Part shown: piece by piece, positions 47,799-55,970 of the stretch
Layout: the number at the start of each line of letters is the position of its first letter
Numbering within the stretch: the stretch's first letter is position 1
Assembly (NCBI GenBank): GCA_963798745.1
Contig: CAWCUF010000001.1
Location: forward strand, 310,001-374,000
Source: Prado023 sp963798745
GTDB taxonomy: Bacteria; Actinomycetota; Actinomycetes; S36-B12; CAIYMF01
DNA length: 64,000 bases
Direction of reading: 5' to 3'
Notes under the pieces: model-generated
The model's input: the letters and a program-made list of their open reading frames with translations, nothing else
Database searches by the model: none
What the model was told of the DNA's origin: nothing
Program-made: the position numbers and the translations under genes

Positions 47799-49024
47799 CC
47801 CGGGCGGCCGGTCGCGGTCGGTCGGACGGCCAGCGGCCCGACCGTCGGCGCCTCACCGGCGATGGAGAACTCGACGGCCGCGGGCAGCGTGTGGAGCATC
47901 GGCCCGCTTCGACTGGCGGCGGTCGACAGTGCCACTCGATACCTCCCGGCTGCCAGGGGGAGGTCGGGGATGGTGAAGGAGCACCCCACCGCACCCGGGG
48001 GGCTGAACGGCTCCATCCCCAGCCGATCGGTGGAGGTTCCCAGCAGCAGCTGCCCACCGCTGAACAGGTCGAGGCGGCCGATGAACGGCTCGGAGGTGTC
48101 CCATCCCTGGAAGGCCGCGTCGATGTGCAGGGTGTCCCCAGTGCGCAGGTCGCCCAGGGGCCGCCCTGAGTCCGAACGACAGGTCACCGAGTCGACGGTC
48201 GGGACCGGACGGGCCGGGGCGGGCGCCGCGGTGGGCTGTTCCACAGCCCCACCGACGGGTTGCTCGCGGCCCTTGGCGGTCGCCTCGCGGAAGGCTGCGA
48301 TCACCTCCGCCGGGGTGCCCTGGGCGTGGACCTGGCCGTGGTGCAGCAGGGTCGCGCGGTCGCAGAACTGGGTGACCTGCGCCATGCTGTGGGTCACGAG
48401 CACGATCGTCCGGCCCTCGTTCTGCATGCGCCGCACCACGTCGAGGCACTTGGTCTGGAACTCCTCGTCACCGACCGCGAGGACCTCGTCGACGAGCAGC
48501 ACGTCGGGGTCGGTGTGGATGGCGACGGAGAACCCCAGCCTCATGAACATCCCCGACGAGTAGAACTTCATGGGCGTGTCGATGAACTGCTCCACGCCGC
48601 TGAACTCCACGATCTGGTCGAAGTTCGCCTCGGTCTGCTTGCGCGACAATCCCAGGAGTTCGGCGTTCATGAAGATGTTCTGCCGCCCGGTGAGATCCCG
48701 CTGGAAGCCAGCACCCAGTTCGAGGAGCGCTGCCAGGCGACCGCGCCGGGTGACCTGGCCACTGGTGGGGGTGAGCACGCCTCCGATGATCTTCAGCAGA
48801 GTCGACTTCCCCGACCCGTTGTGACCGATGAGTCCCATCGTCGTGCCCCCGGGGATCTCCAGCGACACATCCTGGAGGGCCAAGAACGTCTCCCGACTCG
48901 GATGCGAGCGGTGCACGGCGTTGACGAGCAGCCCTCTGAGGGTCTTCTCGTGGTGCAGGGAGAATCGTTGCGTCACCTTGTCGATCCGCACCGCGGGGAC
49001 GCCCTCAGGCAGACCGGCGCTCAC
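47795..49024 (-). CDS. wzt: ABC transporter ATPase with C-terminal glycan-binding domain (Wzt type)
   Basis: This is the 409-residue ATPase of a polysaccharide exporter. Walker A is GHNGSGKST, the signature region reads YSSGMFMRLGF (the usual variant in Wzt/TagH proteins) and Walker B is VLLVDEVLAVGD with a His switch in LVTHSM. After residue ~270 an Ala/Pro linker leads to a ~130-residue beta-sandwich like the Wzt C-terminal domain that recognises the finished chain end. That fits with the LicD-methyltransferase cap. The start GTG 49024 overlaps the permease stop (GTGA). Confidence 0.93.
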   Translation of the reverse strand: MSAGLPEGVPAVRIDKVTQRFSLHHEKTLRGLLVNAVHRSHPSRETFLALQDVSLEIPGGTTMGLIGHNGSGKSTLLKIIGGVLTPTSGQVTRRGRLAALLELGAGFQRDLTGRQNIFMNAELLGLSRKQTEANFDQIVEFSGVEQFIDTPMKFYSSGMFMRLGFSVAIHTDPDVLLVDEVLAVGDEEFQTKCLDVVRRMQNEGRTIVLVTHSMAQVTQFCDRATLLHHGQVHAQGTPAEVIAAFREATAKGREQPVGGAVEQPTAAPAPARPVPTVDSVTCRSDSGRPLGDLRTGDTLHIDAAFQGWDTSEPFIGRLDLFSGGQLLLGTSTDRLGMEPFSPPGAVGCSFTIPDLPLAAGRYRVALSTAASRSGPMLHTLPAAVEFSIAGEAPTVGPLAVRPTATGRPG

Positions 49025-49929
49025 AGTTCCGTCGCGAATCCGACTTGCAGCCGAGCGAACACCCGCTGCGCGAACCAGACGAACACAGCGCCCGCCAGAA
49101 CCATCAGCCAGAGCCGCAGCGCCAGCGGGGAATCGAAGTAGCTCAACTGGGCACCCTGCAGCGAATCAGCCCCCGGCCACAGTGCCTCGCGCAGGGCGAT
49201 CACCGCGTTGGTCAGGGGGTTGAGCATGTACACCTCGAACAGCCAGGTCGGATACCCGTGCTCGACGACGGCGTCGCGCACGAGCGTCCACGGGTAGACG
49301 ATGGGCGTCATCCAGAAGAGGACCATCAGCCCCACCTCCGTCAGGAACTGCACATCTCGGGCGTACACGTTCAGCGCGCCGAGCAGGAACGCCGTGCCCA
49401 GGGCGAACAACGTGACGATCAACAGAGCCGGTACGACGAAGCCGATGGCACTCCAGTTGGGGCCCTCCCGGGTCACGACGTAGGCCAGGCTCAGGACCAG
49501 TACCTGGAAGAACGAATTGATCAGGGCGCCACCGACAGCAGCCATCGGCAGCAGCTCACGACGGAACGCCACCTTCTTCACCAGGGGCGCACCTCGCTGG
49601 ATGGACGTGGCGCCGTTGGTCGCCGACTCCGTGAAGATGGAGATCATGATGATCCCGCAGAAGATGTAGAACCCGAAGGCAGGAATGCGCTGGCCCATGC
49701 CGAGGAACACCCCGAGGACCAGACCGTAGATCAACAGCTGGGTGAACGGCTTGGCCATCGCCCACAGGACACCGAGAGCTGACTGCCGGTACCTCACCAG
49801 CAGTTCCTTGCGGACGAAGGAGAACAGGAGCGGCCTGCTTGCCCAGACGTCACGCAGGAAGGTGGAGAAGCCCCTCAGGAATGGCTCGCGCTGGTGGACG
49901 ACGACCATCACGTTCGGCTGCACTCCCAT
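49021..49929 (-). CDS. wzm: ABC-2 permease of a polysaccharide exporter (Wzm type)
   Basis: This 302-residue membrane subunit has a cytoplasmic amphipathic start (SFVRKELLVRYRQSALGVLW, the family signature), six hydrophobic segments between about residues 55 and 295, and the periplasm-side motif MTPIVYP. It pairs with the ATPase encoded directly downstream. ATG 49929 is chosen; MVVVHQREP is a slightly shorter option. A TATCAT box lies nine bases upstream. This is the only export system in the cluster, so the polymer should be completed in the cytoplasm before transport. Confidence 0.92.
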   Translation of the reverse strand: MGVQPNVMVVVHQREPFLRGFSTFLRDVWASRPLLFSFVRKELLVRYRQSALGVLWAMAKPFTQLLIYGLVLGVFLGMGQRIPAFGFYIFCGIIMISIFTESATNGATSIQRGAPLVKKVAFRRELLPMAAVGGALINSFFQVLVLSLAYVVTREGPNWSAIGFVVPALLIVTLFALGTAFLLGALNVYARDVQFLTEVGLMVLFWMTPIVYPWTLVRDAVVEHGYPTWLFEVYMLNPLTNAVIALREALWPGADSLQGAQLSYFDSPLALRLWLMVLAGAVFVWFAQRVFARLQVGFATEL

Positions 49930-50022
49930 GATGGGCCGATGATAGCGGCACCAACGCGGGCCACCCCGGAGCATCCTTGAGTCCCAAGCCTCGACGCCCT
50001 CCTCCTCGCGCGCCCGGGGCGT

Positions 50023-50028
50023 TACCCT
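50023..50028 (+). promoter_or_regulatory. -10 box of the leaderless rmlC promoter
   Basis: TACCCT ends six bases before ATG 50035; no ribosome site. Confidence 0.5.
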
Positions 50029-50034
50029 TCCCTC

Positions 50035-50646
50035 ATGCACATCGCCCCGCTGGAGATCGAGGGCGCCTGGGTGGCCACACCACGCATCCACGCCGACACC
50101 CGTGGGGCGTTCCTCGAATGGTTCACGGAGCAGTCCTTCACGGCAGCAGTCGGGCATCGCCTCGACCTCGCCCAGGCCAACGCGTCGATCTCGGCAGCGG
50201 GGGTCCTGCGGGGCATCCACTATGCCGACGTCCCCCCGGGTCAGGCCAAGTACGTCACCTGCGTTCGGGGCTCCGTGCTCGACGTCGTCGTCGACCTGCG
50301 GGTCGGCTCGTCCACGTTCGGCCGCTGGACCTCGGTACGCCTGGATGACATCGATCGGCGTGCCGTGTACCTGTCCGAGGGCCTCGGCCACGGCTTCTGC
50401 TCGCTCGAGGATGGCTCCGCCGTGGTCTACCTCTGCAGCCAAGGGTACGCGCCGACCCGCGAGCACGGGGTGCATCCCTTAGATCCTGACCTGGCGATCG
50501 ACTGGGGGATCGCCGCCGATGAGATCCTGATGTCGCCCAAGGACGCCGAGGCACCCTCGCTGGCCAGCGCACTGGCGGCGGGCCTGCTGCCCGTCTGGGA
50601 GGGGTCCCAGGCATTCCGGTCCCAGTTGCAGACCGGCGACGAGTAG
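50035..50646 (+). CDS. rmlC: dTDP-4-dehydrorhamnose 3,5-epimerase
   Basis: This 203-residue cupin-fold epimerase catalyses the third step of dTDP-L-rhamnose synthesis. DTRGAFLEWFTEQSF, VLRGIHYADVPPGQAKYVTC (catalytic His) and GLGHGFCSLED are all family motifs. ATG 50035 is leaderless. rmlA, rmlB and rmlD are nearby on both strands, so rhamnose synthesis is complete in this window if the rmlD frameshift is an error. Confidence 0.95.
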   Translation: MHIAPLEIEGAWVATPRIHADTRGAFLEWFTEQSFTAAVGHRLDLAQANASISAAGVLRGIHYADVPPGQAKYVTCVRGSVLDVVVDLRVGSSTFGRWTSVRLDDIDRRAVYLSEGLGHGFCSLEDGSAVVYLCSQGYAPTREHGVHPLDPDLAIDWGIAADEILMSPKDAEAPSLASALAAGLLPVWEGSQAFRSQLQTGDE

Positions 50647-50691
50647 GCGCGTGGGAGCGCACGGCGTGGTCGTGCAGGTCCGCAGTGTCAA

Positions 50692-51080
50692 TCAGATGGG
50701 CGGTACGTCGCCATCTGCGTACCGGGCGTACACCCCACGCGCCCGTTCGATCGCCTCCGCAGGGGCCACGCGTCCCGATCCCACGTGCCCGGTCGTCTCA
50801 CTGTGCGGGCCAGCTGGCCGACGTGCATCCCGATGGCCTCGTACGCCGTACCGGCAACCACGCTGTTGGCGCCTAAGATGCTGCCGGCCCCACTCTCGCT
50901 CCAGGGAGCAGCAGCGAATCCTGTCGGATCCAGACATGCGGTCCAACGATGACATCGCGAGCGGGGTTGATGACCACTCGCCGGCGATCGGGCCGATGAG
51001 CAGGTGCACGTCATAGGGTCGCGCCCTTCTTGTATCCGCCCGGGTACCTGGCACCGCGGGAGAGGACTGGGTGGCGCACT
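50692..51080 (-). pseudogene. Decayed hexapeptide-repeat acyltransferase (WbbJ/maltose O-acetyltransferase type)
   Basis: Minus-strand pieces in three frames make up a left-handed beta-helix acyltransferase. The first is YPGGYKKGATL. INPARDVIVGPHVWIRQDSL, ending LLPGARVG, is the catalytic-helix region. GAGSILGANSVVAGTAYEA leads towards ARTVRR and TWDRD. The tail AEAIERARGVYARYADG ends at a TGA at 50692. Stops and frame changes separate each piece. The gene probably once O-acetylated a sugar of this glycan. The 470-base gap between rmlC and the FkbM gene holds nothing else. Confidence 0.6.
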
Positions 51081-51116
51081 GGCATTCGACATCCCGCGAC
51101 CGCTCCCAGCTGTCGG

Positions 51117-52058
51117 TCAGAGGGTCGGCTCAACTGGCTGCTGCACCGGGACGAACAGCACATCGGTCGTCCGGGCAATGGCCTCTATGGCCACAGGCGC
51201 TCCGTCAAGATCCCGGGCCGCGTATCCAAGGCCAAGAAGGTGGCGTAGCTCACGGAGCTCCTGCTCCCATTCGGGGTGGGCAGTGCCCCAGCCGATCTCG
51301 CAGAGGATCACCGGCTTGGGGCTGAAGTCGGACAGCTCCCGCCGCATGCCAGCCAGGACCCGGTACTCTGCGCCCTCGACGTCGATCTTGATGAAACGTG
51401 GCGCTACTGCGATGTCAGCCTCGCCGTACGGTTTCACGCTGACGACGATCTCGTCCATGCCGCTCGTGGCCCGCTGGGACACCATCGTGTTCCAGCCCAG
51501 ATTGCCGTGGGTCGCCACAAAGATGGGGATCTCGGCCGCTTCGTCGCTCAGGCCGAAAGGATGAACCTGGACCGTAACGCCCTGGTCGGCCAGAACCTGG
51601 GGGATCAACTCCGCCAGGTGCGGGATCGGCTCGAAGAGATGGGCCGTACCGCGAAAGCCGATCTCCTCGGCCAACACCTTGGTGAAGTACCCGACATTCG
51701 CTCCGATGTCGAGGATGACGTCGTCTGGTTGCACGTAGGGCGCCACAGCAGAAGCCAAAGCCACGTACTTGGACCGTCGGGCGTCGAACCAAGCGAGTGC
51801 AGTGGCCATCTCGACATCGAGGGCAGAGCCCACCTGGGGGGACTTGGGCATCTCGGCCGATCGGCTCGATGACCGTATCGGCTCAGGGGTGGATCGCACC
51901 AAGGTCGGAGCGATGATGTCCGCCAGCCAACTCCTCCCGGCGCGCACCACTTCAGCGGTACCGCCGCGCCCATAGGCCGAACGTACCTTGCTGACGTAAC
52001 CGGGCACTGGTCCCCCTCGAGTGGCGCGCAACAGCCTTGGTGCTCTGAAGATACTCAC
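51117..52058 (-). CDS. FkbM-family methyltransferase
   Basis: This 313-residue SAM-dependent O-methyltransferase of the FkbM family carries motif I as ILDIGANVGYFTKVLAEE and a second motif FEPIPHLAELIP. Later conserved blocks are FIKIDVEGAEYRVLAGM (the FkbM hallmark) and ILCEI. The N-terminal ~85 residues are a family-typical helical extension. It may methylate a sugar hydroxyl of the polysaccharide; capping is another possibility. GTG 52058 is used. No ribosome site is obvious. It reads in the same direction as rmlB and rmlD, 48 bases downstream of rmlD. Confidence 0.9.
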   Translation of the reverse strand: MSIFRAPRLLRATRGGPVPGYVSKVRSAYGRGGTAEVVRAGRSWLADIIAPTLVRSTPEPIRSSSRSAEMPKSPQVGSALDVEMATALAWFDARRSKYVALASAVAPYVQPDDVILDIGANVGYFTKVLAEEIGFRGTAHLFEPIPHLAELIPQVLADQGVTVQVHPFGLSDEAAEIPIFVATHGNLGWNTMVSQRATSGMDEIVVSVKPYGEADIAVAPRFIKIDVEGAEYRVLAGMRRELSDFSPKPVILCEIGWGTAHPEWEQELRELRHLLGLGYAARDLDGAPVAIEAIARTTDVLFVPVQQPVEPTL

Positions 52059-52106
52059 ATCAGGACGAGCCCTTGGGCTTGTGGTGCCGAGATCCGGAAA
52101 TCAGTC

Positions 52107-52990
52107 CTATTGTCGCTGCTGCCGGACTTGCGTGAAGTCAGCCAGCGCCGCGCGCCAGTCCCGGATTGGCGCCAGACCGACGGCGGCCCAGCGGTCATGC
52201 CCCAGCACGCTGTACGCCGGGCGGGGTGCGGGTCGCGGGAACGCCTGCGTGGTGGTCGGTTGCACCCGCTGGGGGTCCGCGCCGATCAGGCGGTAGATCT
52301 CCCGGGTCAGCCCGAACCAGGTCGTCTCCCCCGACGAGGTGCCGTGGTAGACCCCCGCGGGGGCACCGGAGTCGACCAGCGCGACGATCTGCTCGGCGAG
52401 GTCGCGGCTCCAGGTCGGCTGGCCGCGCTGGTCGTCCACGACCGAGACCCCAGGCTTGGATTGCTCCAGGGTCGAGCATCGTCGCCACGAAGTTGGGGCC
52501 GTGGGCGCCGTAGAGCCACGCTGTGCGCACCACGTACCCGCGCTCGGGCAGTGCGGCCAGGACAGCACGCTCGCCGGCCAGTTTGGTGCGTCCGTACGCC
52601 GAGCGCGGGCGCCGGTTCGGCGTCCTCGGCGTAGGGCGCGCTCGCGTCCCCGGAGAACACGTAGTCGGTGCTCAGATGGACCAGCCGCATCCCGGGCCGG
52701 ACGGAGATCGCCGCAGCAAGGACCGCCGGGCCGTGGCCGTTGACCTGCAGGGCGAGGTCCTCGTGCTCCTCCGCGGCGTCCACGGCGGTGTAGGCGGCGG
52801 CGTTGACGACCACCGCGGGTGCTGCGGCGTCCAGGGCTGCGGACACCGAGTCCACCGACGTGATGTCGACCTCCGGCAGGTCCATCCCGAGAACCTCATG
52901 CCCAGCAGCGGCCACCACCTCCATCAGGTCATGGCCGAGCATGCCGTTCGCGCCGACGACCAGCCAGCCCTCGCCGGTGGTCAGGCTCAC
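52107..52990 (-). pseudogene. rmlD: dTDP-4-dehydrorhamnose reductase with two frameshifts
   Basis: GTG 52990 overlaps the rmlB stop (GTGA). Three frames give the complete SDR protein. WLVVGANGMLGHDLMEVV, DITSVDSV and HLSTDYVFSGDA come first. After an extra base in the run 52607-52609 follow SAYGRTKLAGE (the YxxxK site) and VVRTAWLYGAHGPNFV. After a second in 52469-52471 come VVDDQRGQPTWSRDLA and ARPAYSVLGHDRW. Removing one base from each run gives 293 residues, the normal length, with every motif intact. That argues for assembly errors. If the shifts are real the cell could not finish dTDP-L-rhamnose from this copy. Confidence 0.85.
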
Positions 52991-53973
52991 AGCGCCGGCT
53001 CGGCTTCCTTCAACGGCCGCCACCAGGCCTCGTTGGCCCGGTACCAGGCGATCGTCTCGGGCAGGCCCGTCTCGAAGGGCACCTGCGGTGCATATCCCAG
53101 CTCCGCGGAGATCTTGGAGATGTCCACCGAGTAGCGCAGGTCGTGGCCCTTGCGGTCGGGCACCCTGGTGACCATCTCCCAGCCCACCCCCATGGCCGCC
53201 AACAACTGCTCGGTGAGCTCGAGGTTGGTCAGTTCGGTGCCGCCACCGATGTTGTAGATCTCACCGGCCCGGCCCTTGGCCAGCACGAGGTTGATCCCAC
53301 GGCAGTGGTCATCCACGTGCAGCCAGTCGCGCACGTTGCGGCCCTCGCCGTACAGCGGCACCGGCAGGCCGTCCATCAGGTTCGTGACGAACAGCGGGAT
53401 GACCTTCTCGGGGAACTGGTGCGGCCCGTAGTTGTTGGAGCAGCGGGTGACCGACACGTCCATGCCGAACGTGCGGGCGTAGGAGCGGGCCAACAGGTCC
53501 GAGCCGGCCTTGGAGGCGCTGTAGGGGGAATTCGGCTCGAGTGGACGCGCCTCGTCCCAGGACCCGGACTCGATCGAGCCGTACACCTCGTCGGTGCTCA
53601 CGTGCACGAACTTCGGCACCGATGCGTTCAGCGCCGCCTGCAGCAACGTCTGGGTGCCCAGCACGTTGGTCAGCACGAAATCGGCGGCCCCGGTGATCGA
53701 GCGGTCCACGTGGGACTCGGCGGCGAAATGCACCACGGCGTCGTGGCCCGGCATCAGCTCGGCGACCAGGTCGGCGTCGCAGATGTCGCCCTCGACGAAC
53801 CGGTACCGCGGCGAATCGGCGACCTCGGCCAGGTTGGTCAGCGTCCCGGCATAGGTCAGCTTGTCAAGCACGGTGACCTGCGCCCCGGCAGTCTCGGGAT
53901 AGGCGTCGGCCAACTGCCTGCGCACGTAGTGGGAGCCGATGAAGCCCGCCCCTCCGGTCACCAGAATCCGCAC
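52987..53973 (-). CDS. rmlB: dTDP-glucose 4,6-dehydratase
   Basis: This 328-residue extended SDR enzyme converts dTDP-glucose to dTDP-4-keto-6-deoxyglucose. It has the NAD motif GGAGFIGSHYVR, THVSTDEVYGS-like HVSTDEVYGS, the active-site YSASKAGSD (YxxxK) and RCSNNYGPHQFPEK. GTG 53973 is preferred because GGGAG lies five bases upstream; GTG 53979 would overlap that site. A much longer open frame upstream is antisense to rmlA and rejected. rmlA is divergent, with about 100 bases between starts. Confidence 0.95.
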   Translation of the reverse strand: MRILVTGGAGFIGSHYVRRQLADAYPETAGAQVTVLDKLTYAGTLTNLAEVADSPRYRFVEGDICDADLVAELMPGHDAVVHFAAESHVDRSITGAADFVLTNVLGTQTLLQAALNASVPKFVHVSTDEVYGSIESGSWDEARPLEPNSPYSASKAGSDLLARSYARTFGMDVSVTRCSNNYGPHQFPEKVIPLFVTNLMDGLPVPLYGEGRNVRDWLHVDDHCRGINLVLAKGRAGEIYNIGGGTELTNLELTEQLLAAMGVGWEMVTRVPDRKGHDLRYSVDISKISAELGYAPQVPFETGLPETIAWYRANEAWWRPLKEAEPAL

Positions 53974-54075
53974 GATCACTCCCGTCCCGGCCCGGACCTC
54001 TCCCAGGCACCTGTGCACAGGGTAGCCGCGGCCCACGACCCCACCGTCCCTGCGAGCGTGCTTGACTGTCGGCCC

Positions 54076-54951
54076 ATGAAGGGAATCGTGCTCGCCGGTG
54101 GGACCGGATCGCGGCTGTGGCCGATCACCCGCGGCGTGAGCAAGCAGCTGCTGCCCGTCTACGACAAGCCGATGGTGCACTACCCGATCGCCACCCTGAT
54201 GCACGCCGGCCTGCGCGAGATCCTGATCATCACCACACCTGAGGACCAGCCGGCGTTCGAGCGCCTGCTGGGCGACGGCGCCGACCTCGGGGTGGCGTTC
54301 TCCTACGTGGTGCAACCCAGCCCCGACGGCCTGGCGCAGGCGTTCCTGCTCGGCGCGGACTTCCTCGCCGGTCAGGGCGCGGCGCTGGTGCTCGGCGACA
54401 ACATCTTCCACGGTCCCGGCCTGGGCCGACAGCTCCAGGACCTGCGCGAGGTGGACGGCGGACACGTGTTCGCCTACCGCGTGGCCAATCCGAGCGAGTA
54501 CGGGGTCGTCGAGTTCGACGCCGCGGGCACGGCGATCTCACTGGCCGAGAAGCCCGCCGAGCCGCGCTCGCCGTACGCCGTACCGGGCCTGTACTTCTAC
54601 GGACCCGACATCGTCGAGGTCGCCGGCACGATCCGTCCCTCGGCCCGAGGTGAGCTGGAGATCACCTCGGTGAACCAGCACTACCTCGAGGAGGGCCGAC
54701 TCAGCGTCTCGGTGCTGCGCCGGGGCACGGCCTGGCTGGACACGGGCACGTTCCGCAGCCTGCACGACGCCGGGGAGTACGTGCGGGTGATGGAGGACCG
54801 GCAGGGCGTGAAGCTGGCGTGCCTCGAGGAGATCGCCTGGCAGAACGGCTGGATCGATGACGACGCCCTGCAGGGCCTGGCCGAGCCCCTGATCAAGAGC
54901 GGGTACGGCCAGTACCTGATGTGGCGCCTGGATCAGGGCCGCGACGCCTGA
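54076..54951 (+). CDS. rmlA: Glucose-1-phosphate thymidylyltransferase
   Basis: This 291-residue nucleotidyltransferase makes dTDP-glucose from dTTP and glucose-1-phosphate. The N-terminal GIVLAGGTGSRLWPIT and SKQLLPVYDKPM hold the nucleotide and catalytic Lys sites. LGDNIFHG carries the metal Asp, and the EITSVNQHYLEEG and RGTAWLDTGT blocks are normal. ATG 54076 starts six bases after a GACTGT box, again without a ribosome site. Length is standard. Confidence 0.96.
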   Translation: MKGIVLAGGTGSRLWPITRGVSKQLLPVYDKPMVHYPIATLMHAGLREILIITTPEDQPAFERLLGDGADLGVAFSYVVQPSPDGLAQAFLLGADFLAGQGAALVLGDNIFHGPGLGRQLQDLREVDGGHVFAYRVANPSEYGVVEFDAAGTAISLAEKPAEPRSPYAVPGLYFYGPDIVEVAGTIRPSARGELEITSVNQHYLEEGRLSVSVLRRGTAWLDTGTFRSLHDAGEYVRVMEDRQGVKLACLEEIAWQNGWIDDDALQGLAEPLIKSGYGQYLMWRLDQGRDA

Positions 54952-54995
54952 GCGACGCCCAGCCGCCATTGGCTACTGGCCGGGGCCCTTCGTGA

Positions 54996-55001
54996 CAGAA
55001 T
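54996..55001 (+). promoter_or_regulatory. -10 box of the 55008 glycosyltransferase
   Basis: CAGAAT ends six bases before GTG 55008; no ribosome site is visible. Confidence 0.4.
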
Positions 55002-55007
55002 CCGCAC

Positions 55008-55970
55008 GTGCACGCCACCGTGAGCAATCCCCTGCCCGTGGCGCTGGCGCACTACCAGGCCGAACTGCTGGACTGCCTGGCCGGCGAGGCCGAGCTGGTG
55101 GGCGACCCCTCCCACGAGGGCATCGAGGGCCTGTGCGGGGCGCGGAAGGTGCAGCGCGGCCTGACCCTCGTGGCCGACCGGCTGCGAGCGCAGCCCTCGG
55201 ACGCGCACCTGGTCCTCTGGCCGGCGTTCGGGTACTGGGACGCCCTGACCTGGGTCCCGTTGGCACGCAAGCAGCCCGTGGTGATGGTCATCCACGACGT
55301 GGAGCCGTTGCGTGCTCAGTTCGGTCACTCCCGCGCCGCCCAAGCGAGCTTCCGCTCCGCGGTGCGCCTGGGCGACCTGCGCGTGGTCTGCCACACCGAG
55401 GGTGCGGCCGAGCGACTCCAGGAGTTGGCCGGCGTGCGCGCCGAAGTGATTCCGCATCCGATGCTCACTCCGGAGTGCCCACCCTCGACTCGGGACACCC
55501 GACCACTGGTGCGCGTGCTCGGGCAGCACAAGACGTGCCGGGACTTGGAGGTCCTCCAGCAGCTGGCCGACGAGGACGCTGGGGACGAGTTCGACCTCGA
55601 GGTGTGGGGTCGGGGTTGGCCCGACCTGCCGGGCTGGCGGGTGCGGTCCGGCTTCGTCGACGAGACGACCTTCAGCGGGCTCGTCACGACCTCCGACGTC
55701 CTGGTGATGCCCTACCGGAACTACTGGCAGAGCGGGGTCACGGTGCGGGCGGCCGAGGCCTGTCGGCCGGTGGTGGGCTGGGACCATGACCAGTTGCGAT
55801 TCCTCTACGGCGAGAACTGGGCCGGCGCGGTCCCCCGCGGCGGATCATGGCTGGACGCCGTCCGGCGGGCGATCGCGGCCCGCTCCGAGGTGACCGCCAG
55901 CGTCAACTCCGCCCACGACGCCGTCCGTTCTGCGTGGCAGGGGTTCGTCACCGGCGCCGGCTACGCATGA
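55008..55970 (+). CDS. GT-B (GT4-like) glycosyltransferase
   Basis: This 320-residue enzyme has a two-domain GT-B fold. The N-half contains VMVIHDVEPLRAQFG and VVCHTEGAAERLQEL. The C-half contains VRVLGQHKTCRDLEVLQ, VWGRGWPDLPGW and the donor-site stretch SDVLVMPYRNYWQSGV. The usual GT4 E-x7-E is only partly recognisable. The donor is unknown; rhamnose or ManNAcA are available locally. GTG 55008 is leaderless. The stop overlaps the next start (ATGA), so the two transferases are made together. Confidence 0.78.
   Translation: MHATVSNPLPVALAHYQAELLDCLAGEAELVGDPSHEGIEGLCGARKVQRGLTLVADRLRAQPSDAHLVLWPAFGYWDALTWVPLARKQPVVMVIHDVEPLRAQFGHSRAAQASFRSAVRLGDLRVVCHTEGAAERLQELAGVRAEVIPHPMLTPECPPSTRDTRPLVRVLGQHKTCRDLEVLQQLADEDAGDEFDLEVWGRGWPDLPGWRVRSGFVDETTFSGLVTTSDVLVMPYRNYWQSGVTVRAAEACRPVVGWDHDQLRFLYGENWAGAVPRGGSWLDAVRRAIAARSEVTASVNSAHDAVRSAWQGFVTGAGYA

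Noticed and set aside
53143..54075. N-terminal extension of rmlA back to 53143
   Set aside because: It is antisense to rmlB and not protein-like; RmlA begins at ATG 54076 with its normal N-terminal motif.
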